Origin: JALOOE01 sp964423545
GTDB taxonomy: Bacteria; Chloroflexota; Anaerolineae; CG2-30-64-16
Direction: 5' to 3'
NCBI GenBank assembly: GCA_964423545.1
Contig: CAYRFV010000297.1
Span: 1-6,772, forward strand
Length of the DNA stretch: 6,772 nt
Position 1 is the first letter of the stretch; each line of letters begins with the position of its first letter. This document shows positions 1 to 3,970 of the stretch, piece by piece. The notes below the pieces were generated by a model, which saw only the letters and a program-made list of their open reading frames with translations, searched no databases and was not told the origin of the DNA. A program made the position numbers and the translations under genes.

Positions 1-2143
1 CTTTGGGCTGTGCCCCCGCCGGGACGTGCAGATGCACATCATGCTGCTCAAAGTACGCGGTGGTCACCCCGTACTGCCCGGCTTTGGAGCGGACATAGCT
101 GAACGCGGCGCGAGCGCTTTCCTGCATCACCTCACCCAGCTGGCCGGTGAGAGTCAGGGTGCCCTTGCCATCCATCAGAGAGACTTCGACCTGCATCACG
201 TCGCCGCCGGCCTCGGTCCATGCCAGACCGTTGGCTACGCCCACCTCGTCGGATTCGTTGGCCAGCCATTCGCTGTACTGTGGCGGTCCGAGCAGCTTTT
301 CCAGCATGGATGGGGTGATCCGCCGCGGCGCAGGCTTTCCCTCAGCCACGCGACGGGCCACCTTGCGGCACACATTGGCGATGGCGCGTTCGAAGTTGCG
401 CACGCCGGCTTCATAGGTGTACTCGCGAATGATGGTGCGGAGCGCCGCCGTGGAGAGCTGCACCTGCTGCGGCTTCAGTCCGTGGGCCTCAAGCTGGCGC
501 GGAATCAGAAACTGGCGTGCGATCGCCAGCTTCTCTTCATCCACGTAGCCGGGAAACTCGATGACCTCCATCCGGTCGCGCAGCGCGGGCGGGATCGGAT
601 CGAGGATGTTCGCCGTGGTAATGAACATGACCTTCGAGAGGTCGTAGGGCACCTCGAGATAGTGATCGCTGAACGCGTGGTTCTGCTCGGGATCCAGCAC
701 TTCGAGCAGAGCCGAAGCCGGATCGCCGCGAAAATCCATCCCCAATTTGTCGATCTCATCCAGCATGAAGAGCGGGTTGACCGACCCGGCGTTGTGCATC
801 GTCTGAATGATGCGCCCTGGCATCGAGCCGATATAGGTGCGGCGATGCCCGCGTATCTCCGCCTCATCACGTACGCCGCCCAGGCTGACGCGCACGAACT
901 TGCGGCCCAACGCCTCGGCAATGGACTTGCCCAGGCTGGTCTTGCCGGTGCCGGGCGGGCCCACGAAGCACAGAATCGGGCTTTTCATCTTCTCGCGCGC
1001 CAGCTTGCGCACGGCGATATGTTCCAGGATGCGTTCTTTGGCTTTCGGCAGCCCGTAGTGGTTCTTGTCGAGGATCTCCTCGGCGCGCGCGATGTCGAGA
1101 TTGTCCTCGGTCGCTGACTTCCACGGCAGACCGACCAGCACGTCGATGTAGTTGCGGACGACCGTGCTTTCCGGCGACATCGGCGGCATGGCTGCCAGCT
1201 TGTCGATCTCCTTCTCGGCTTTTCTGCGGGTCTCCTCCGGCATGCCGCTGGCGATCACCTTCTCGCGCAACTCGCGCACGTCGCGCTGAGTTTCGTCCTC
1301 CTCGCCCAGCTCAGTCTGAATGGCGCGCAGCTGCTCACGCAGGTAGTACTCGCGCTGCGATTTGTCCAGCTCCTGCTGCACCTGGTTCTGGATACGGTCT
1401 TCCAGCTCGAGGACGTCGAGCTCCTGGCCCAGCATGATGCTCAGCCGCTGCAGGCGGACGTTGGCGTCGAGGGTCTCCAACAGCTCCTGGCGCTGCTCCA
1501 GGTCGAGTTCGAGCACGTGGCCCAACAGATCGGCCAGGGCGCCTGGCTCTTTCTCGTTCATGGCTGCGACGTAGGAATCTTCGGGCAGGTTGGGGTTGAG
1601 ACTGACGGCCTTCTCGAATAGAGCCAGCACCGCGCGCATCAGCGCCTCGCTGGCCATGTCATGCCGTTCGTCTTCGTAGAGGGGCACCCCGCGCACACGC
1701 AGATAAGGCTCGGTCTCCACAATCTCAATGATGCGCACGCGCTCGATGCCCTGGACGAGCACGGTGGTGCTGCCGTCGGGCATGCGCAAGACGCGGCCGA
1801 TCTCCACGGCCGTGCCGATCGTGTAGAGGTCCGAGATATCCGGGTCTTCCACTTCCGGGTTGCGTTGCGCGACGACGAGCAACGGCCCCCGCATCGCCTC
1901 CGCAGCTTCTACGGCGCGCACGGAACGGTCGCGGCCCAAGAAGAGGGGCGTGACCAGGTTGGGAAAGACAATCGTATCGGGCGAAGGAAGCACCGGATAC
2001 TCGTTGCCCTCCAGGCCCTCGATGTCGTGGCTGCGCGGCCGCCGCGCATCGCTCCGTCGCGCGCCGCGGCTGCGAGCAAGCAGGCTGAGCAACGCCCAAT
2101 TACTGCCGAACTCGGACATCAGATCCGACTTCAGATCAGTCAA
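1..2143 (-). CDS. lon: ATP-dependent Lon protease (LonA), C-terminus cut off by window edge
   Basis: Lon is a cytoplasmic hexameric AAA+ serine protease that unfolds and degrades damaged and short-lived regulatory proteins. Reading from a TTG at 2143, 714 codons are in the window. An Arg-rich leader (about residues 1-48) precedes the substrate-binding N-domain, which opens with YPVLPSPDTIVFP at 49. A helical, probably coiled-coil segment follows (about 240-300, with KSQREYYLREQLRA at 261). The AAA+ module has Walker A GPPGTGKT at 395-402 (Lys401), Walker B FMLDEID with Asp462/Glu463, a sensor-1 ITTAN motif and a YEAGVRNFER sensor-2 region. The protease domain begins near GVANGLAWTEAGG and includes LTGQLGEVMQESA. 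The frame ends at HVPAGAQPK. By spacing from E. coli Lon (Lys362 to Ser679), the catalytic Ser should lie about four codons beyond the edge, so neither catalytic Ser nor Lys can be checked. An in-frame ATG at 2119 is the alternative start. It lacks a good Shine-Dalgarno. The gene is 138 bp downstream of folC on the same strand. Confidence 0.97.
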   Translation of the reverse strand, partial: MTDLKSDLMSEFGSNWALLSLLARSRGARRSDARRPRSHDIEGLEGNEYPVLPSPDTIVFPNLVTPLFLGRDRSVRAVEAAEAMRGPLLVVAQRNPEVEDPDISDLYTIGTAVEIGRVLRMPDGSTTVLVQGIERVRIIEIVETEPYLRVRGVPLYEDERHDMASEALMRAVLALFEKAVSLNPNLPEDSYVAAMNEKEPGALADLLGHVLELDLEQRQELLETLDANVRLQRLSIMLGQELDVLELEDRIQNQVQQELDKSQREYYLREQLRAIQTELGEEDETQRDVRELREKVIASGMPEETRRKAEKEIDKLAAMPPMSPESTVVRNYIDVLVGLPWKSATEDNLDIARAEEILDKNHYGLPKAKERILEHIAVRKLAREKMKSPILCFVGPPGTGKTSLGKSIAEALGRKFVRVSLGGVRDEAEIRGHRRTYIGSMPGRIIQTMHNAGSVNPLFMLDEIDKLGMDFRGDPASALLEVLDPEQNHAFSDHYLEVPYDLSKVMFITTANILDPIPPALRDRMEVIEFPGYVDEEKLAIARQFLIPRQLEAHGLKPQQVQLSTAALRTIIREYTYEAGVRNFERAIANVCRKVARRVAEGKPAPRRITPSMLEKLLGPPQYSEWLANESDEVGVANGLAWTEAGGDVMQVEVSLMDGKGTLTLTGQLGEVMQESARAAFSYVRSKAGQYGVTTAYFEQHDVHLHVPAGAQPK

Positions 2144-2147
2144 GTTG

Positions 2148-2152
2148 CCTCC
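2148..2152 (-). promoter_or_regulatory. Ribosome-binding site for lon (GGAGG)
   Basis: On the minus strand GGAGG lies 4 nt before a TTG at 2143-2141 that is in frame with lon. The in-frame ATG eight codons later (2119) is preceded only by a weak GGA. The strong Shine-Dalgarno is the reason for choosing the TTG start. The 4-nt spacing is a little short, so the ATG cannot be excluded. Confidence 0.6.
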
Positions 2153-2189
2153 GATTGCAGTTTGCCAGTCACTGACCCGACTCGTCAGG

Positions 2190-2229
2190 TATAGGATCGT
2201 GGACGCCAGGGCGGCAATCTATAGGATCG
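2190..2229. repeat. 10-bp direct repeat TATAGGATCG, two copies, 30-bp period
   Basis: Exact copies of TATAGGATCG lie at 2190-2199 and 2220-2229. They are 30 bp apart, close to three helical turns, which places them on about the same face of the DNA. Both sit upstream of the lon start, interleaved with the hairpin arms at 2204-2252. A paired operator is possible. Chance or local duplication is also possible, and no known operator is recognised. Confidence 0.45.
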
Positions 2230-2252
2230 ACGCCCTGGCGACGCGCGCCAGG
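2204..2252 (-). promoter_or_regulatory. Alternative hairpins in the folC-lon gap (possible attenuator-like leader)
   Basis: CGCCAGGGCG (2204-2213) and CGCCCTGGCG (2231-2240) form a perfect 10-bp inverted repeat with a 17-nt loop. A third segment, CGCCAGG (2246-2252), can instead pair with CCTGGCG at 2234-2240, giving a 7-bp stem with a 5-nt loop. The middle arm is therefore shared, and the two hairpins exclude each other. In the folC-to-lon direction the short stem forms first. No T-run follows either stem, so this is not a classical intrinsic terminator. It could stabilise the folC 3' end, influence readthrough into lon or act as a protein-binding site. The structure is seen in the sequence and the function is inference. 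Confidence 0.45.
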
Positions 2253-2281
2253 CCGCGGCTTTCCATCGTCCGCTGCCGCCT

Positions 2282-3721
2282 TCAGCCTCTCGCTTCGTCA
2301 TCGTCCGGCGCCTGCCGTCCGGGCGTCTCATCGTGGAAAACCCAGTCGTCGGGCGCAAAGGCCTCAGGATGCCGCATGGCCCAAGCCCGACGCGCCTGCG
2401 CCACGACGAAGATCGATCCAGTGACGCAAGTGAGGTCGTCCGGCGCGGCCCAGGCGACGACAGCCTCCAGCGCGGCGTCAAGGGTGTCGCAGATGTCGAC
2501 CGTTTCGTTCGGAGCGATCTCGTGCACCGCCTTAGCGAGCTGCGCCGGATCGGTCTGGCGCGGGTGGCCGCTGCGGGTGACGATCACTCGCGTTGGCGCG
2601 GTGTAGCTTCCGGCCACATCGCGCGACAGCAGCACCTTGAGGATCCCAGGAATGTCCTTGTCGGCGGACGCGCCGAAGACCAGCGCCAGCCGTCTTCCCG
2701 GCGCTTGAGGGAAGAATTCGGCGATGGTGGATCGCAGTCTGTGTGCTGAGTCGGTGTTGTGCGCCGAGTCCACTACGAGCGCCGGCTGCCGGCTGAGCAA
2801 TTCGAAGCGGCCTGGCCAGCGGGTGGCCGCTAATCCGCTGCGCAGGGTGCTGTCGCTGATCGCAATCCCCTGGCGTCGCAGCTCGGACAGCAGCGCGACC
2901 GCAACCATCGTGTTGATGATCTGGTGATCTCCGAGCAGCGGCGAACGCAGATCGGCCAGGGTCATGCCATCTGCGACGTGGTGCAACGTCAGCGTCTGGC
3001 CGCTCAAATCGGCCGCCTGGCGCGCAGCGGTCCAGTCGACGCCAGCGCGGATCAACGGGGCGCCGCGCTCGGTGCTTGTCCGCTCGATGATGGCCAGCGC
3101 CTCCGGCGCCTGGGGCGCGCTCACGACAGGTACGCCGGCCTTGATGATGCCGGCCTTCTCCGCGGCAATCTCCGGCAACGTGCGCCCAAGCAGCTCCACA
3201 TGGTCATAACTCAGGGAGGTGATGGCGCAGACGGCCGGCACGACGACATTGGTGGCGTCAAGTCGGCCGCCCAATCCGGTTTCGAGCACAGCCCAATCGA
3301 CATGCTCTTCGGCAAAGTAGGTGAATGCCAGGGCTGTCATGATCTCGAACGCAGTGAGTCCCTTAGTGGCCTCGATGGCCGGACGCGCGCGGTCGAGTTG
3401 GTCGACCAGCGCAGCTTTGGGCATCAGGTTGCCGTCGAGCCGGATGCGTTCGCGCCAGGTATGGAGGTGCGGCGATGTGTATAAGCCGGTGCGGAAGCCA
3501 GCGGCGCGCAGCACCGACTCGATCATGGCAGAGGTGGAGCCTTTGCCCTTGGTGCCGGCGATGTGCACACTGCGGAACCGATCCTGGGGCCGGCCCAGCC
3601 ACTCCAACAGCTCACGCATGCGGTTCAGGTTAAGAGTCTCAGCGTTGTAACCATACCGAACCGGCTTCTCGTAGTTGACGTAACTAAAGATGTAGTCCAG
3701 GGCGTCCTGGTAACGGCCCAT
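2282..3721 (-). CDS. folC: Folylpolyglutamate synthase (possibly bifunctional dihydrofolate synthase)
   Basis: This cytoplasmic Mur-ligase-family enzyme adds glutamates to reduced folates with ATP, so that the cofactor is retained. Some bacterial FolC proteins also make dihydrofolate from dihydropteroate, and this sequence does not settle which applies. The product is 479 aa. It shows the N-terminal DALDYIFSY segment (6-14), the P-loop GTKGKGS (56-62), TSPHL (82-86), LETGLGGRLDATN (146-158), SYDHVELLG (171-179) and EKAGIIK (188-194), in which Lys189 matches the carbamylated lysine of the family. The C-terminal domain has VVDSAHNTDSA (the family's D-x-AHN motif) and LVFGASADKD. The start at 3721 is chosen because MGRYQDALDYIF is the normal family beginning and GGAG lies 5 nt upstream. 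An in-frame ATG at 3793 would add 24 residues of non-family sequence. The protein is slightly longer than the usual 420-450 aa because of a C-terminal tail of about 30 residues rich in acidic residues and proline. The stop is TGA at 2284-2282. Confidence 0.97.
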   Translation of the reverse strand: MGRYQDALDYIFSYVNYEKPVRYGYNAETLNLNRMRELLEWLGRPQDRFRSVHIAGTKGKGSTSAMIESVLRAAGFRTGLYTSPHLHTWRERIRLDGNLMPKAALVDQLDRARPAIEATKGLTAFEIMTALAFTYFAEEHVDWAVLETGLGGRLDATNVVVPAVCAITSLSYDHVELLGRTLPEIAAEKAGIIKAGVPVVSAPQAPEALAIIERTSTERGAPLIRAGVDWTAARQAADLSGQTLTLHHVADGMTLADLRSPLLGDHQIINTMVAVALLSELRRQGIAISDSTLRSGLAATRWPGRFELLSRQPALVVDSAHNTDSAHRLRSTIAEFFPQAPGRRLALVFGASADKDIPGILKVLLSRDVAGSYTAPTRVIVTRSGHPRQTDPAQLAKAVHEIAPNETVDICDTLDAALEAVVAWAAPDDLTCVTGSIFVVAQARRAWAMRHPEAFAPDDWVFHDETPGRQAPDDDEARG

Positions 3722-3726
3722 CTTGG

Positions 3727-3730
3727 CTCC
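3727..3730 (-). promoter_or_regulatory. Ribosome-binding site for folC (GGAG)
   Basis: Minus-strand GGAG is separated by 5 nt from the ATG at 3721-3719. It decides between this start and the longer reading from 3793. Confidence 0.65.
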
Positions 3731-3749
3731 GCACTGCCTGGGATATGCT

Positions 3750-3806
3750 GCGCGCGTCCATCGACAGCGGACCACTGCGGGCCCGTGCAGCATGGATCAT
3801 GCGCGC
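3750..3806 (-). repeat. Imperfect inverted repeat in the folC leader
   Basis: Plus-strand GCGCGCGTCCAT (3750-3761) can pair with ATGGA-TCAT-GCGCGC (3792-3806), giving about 11 bp interrupted by a small asymmetric internal loop. If folC is transcribed from the promoter proposed at 3819-3847, this structure lies in its 5' leader of about 90 nt, ending about 20 nt upstream of the ribosome-binding site. No known riboswitch class is recognised. Such pairing is not rare in GC-rich DNA. Confidence 0.3.
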
Positions 3807-3818
3807 CCTCTTCCGCTC

Positions 3819-3847
3819 ATTCTAGCGCAAAGGGGGTCAAAACACAA
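3819..3847 (-). promoter_or_regulatory. Candidate sigma-70-type promoter for folC
   Basis: On the minus strand the -10 TAGAAT (3824-3819) matches TATAAT at 5 of 6 positions. TTGTGT (3847-3842) lies 17 bp upstream and matches TTGACA at its first three bases. Transcription would start near 3812, leaving a leader of about 90 nt before folC and possibly continuing into lon. Confidence 0.4.
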
Positions 3848-3854
3848 AGACACC

Positions 3855-3876
3855 GGCATTCGCCGGGCATTCGCCG
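3855..3876. repeat. Perfect 11-bp tandem repeat between divergent promoters
   Basis: GGCATTCGCCG occurs twice head to tail (3855-3865 and 3866-3876) in the 249-bp gap between the divergent folC and membrane-protein genes. It lies just outside the proposed folC -35 and about 55 bp upstream of the proposed plus-strand -35. The 11-bp period is about one helical turn, so a protein could contact both copies on one face. No known operator matches. Confidence 0.5.
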
Positions 3877-3931
3877 ACTGCGTCGGATGCGCGACTGGAA
3901 ACAAACGGCGCTGCCGTTCCCTGCGAAGCGC

Positions 3932-3960
3932 TTGGTGTCTGTGCAGGCCTATGGTACAAT
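3932..3960 (+). promoter_or_regulatory. Extended -10 promoter for the membrane-protein gene, implying a near-leaderless mRNA
   Basis: TACAAT at 3955-3960 matches TATAAT at 5 of 6 positions. It is preceded by TGG at 3952-3954, which fits the extended -10 element TGn. TTGGTG at 3932-3937 is a weak -35 with a 17-bp spacer. Transcription is expected around 3966-3968, only 3-5 nt before the ATG at 3971. No Shine-Dalgarno sequence is visible before that ATG. Confidence 0.55.
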
Positions 3961-3970
3961 CTCGCTCTAA

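Noticed and set aside
26..1117. Long plus-strand open frame (363 codons) antisense to lon
   Set aside because: It lies wholly opposite the well-supported Lon AAA+ and protease domains. The translation has no recognisable family and is typical of the complementary frames of GC-rich genes.
2204..2240. Intrinsic terminator after folC
   Set aside because: The 10-bp GC-rich stem is convincing, but the loop is 17 nt and no run of T follows in the minus-strand direction. It is kept as a structured element, not a terminator.
2144..2281. Sigma-70, sigma-54 or CIRCE promoter for lon
   Set aside because: The TATA-like decamers have no TTG-type -35 at 16-18 bp. The TGGCAAACTGC sequence has the wrong spacing for a -24/-12 element. 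No CIRCE inverted repeat is present.
1860..2606. Plus-strand open frame (248 codons) spanning the lon start, the gap and the folC end
   Set aside because: It overlaps two real genes and an intergenic gap on the opposite strand, with composition typical of a shadow frame.
2924..3484. Plus-strand open frame (186 codons) inside folC
   Set aside because: It is antisense to conserved folC motifs, and neither a ribosome-binding site nor a family is evident.
3563..3970. Plus-strand open frame ending in TAA directly before the membrane-protein ATG, in the same frame
   Set aside because: It overlaps the conserved folC N-terminus on the other strand and has no recognisable protein family. It is best read as a chance open frame. 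The TAA is useful only because it limits the start of the downstream gene.
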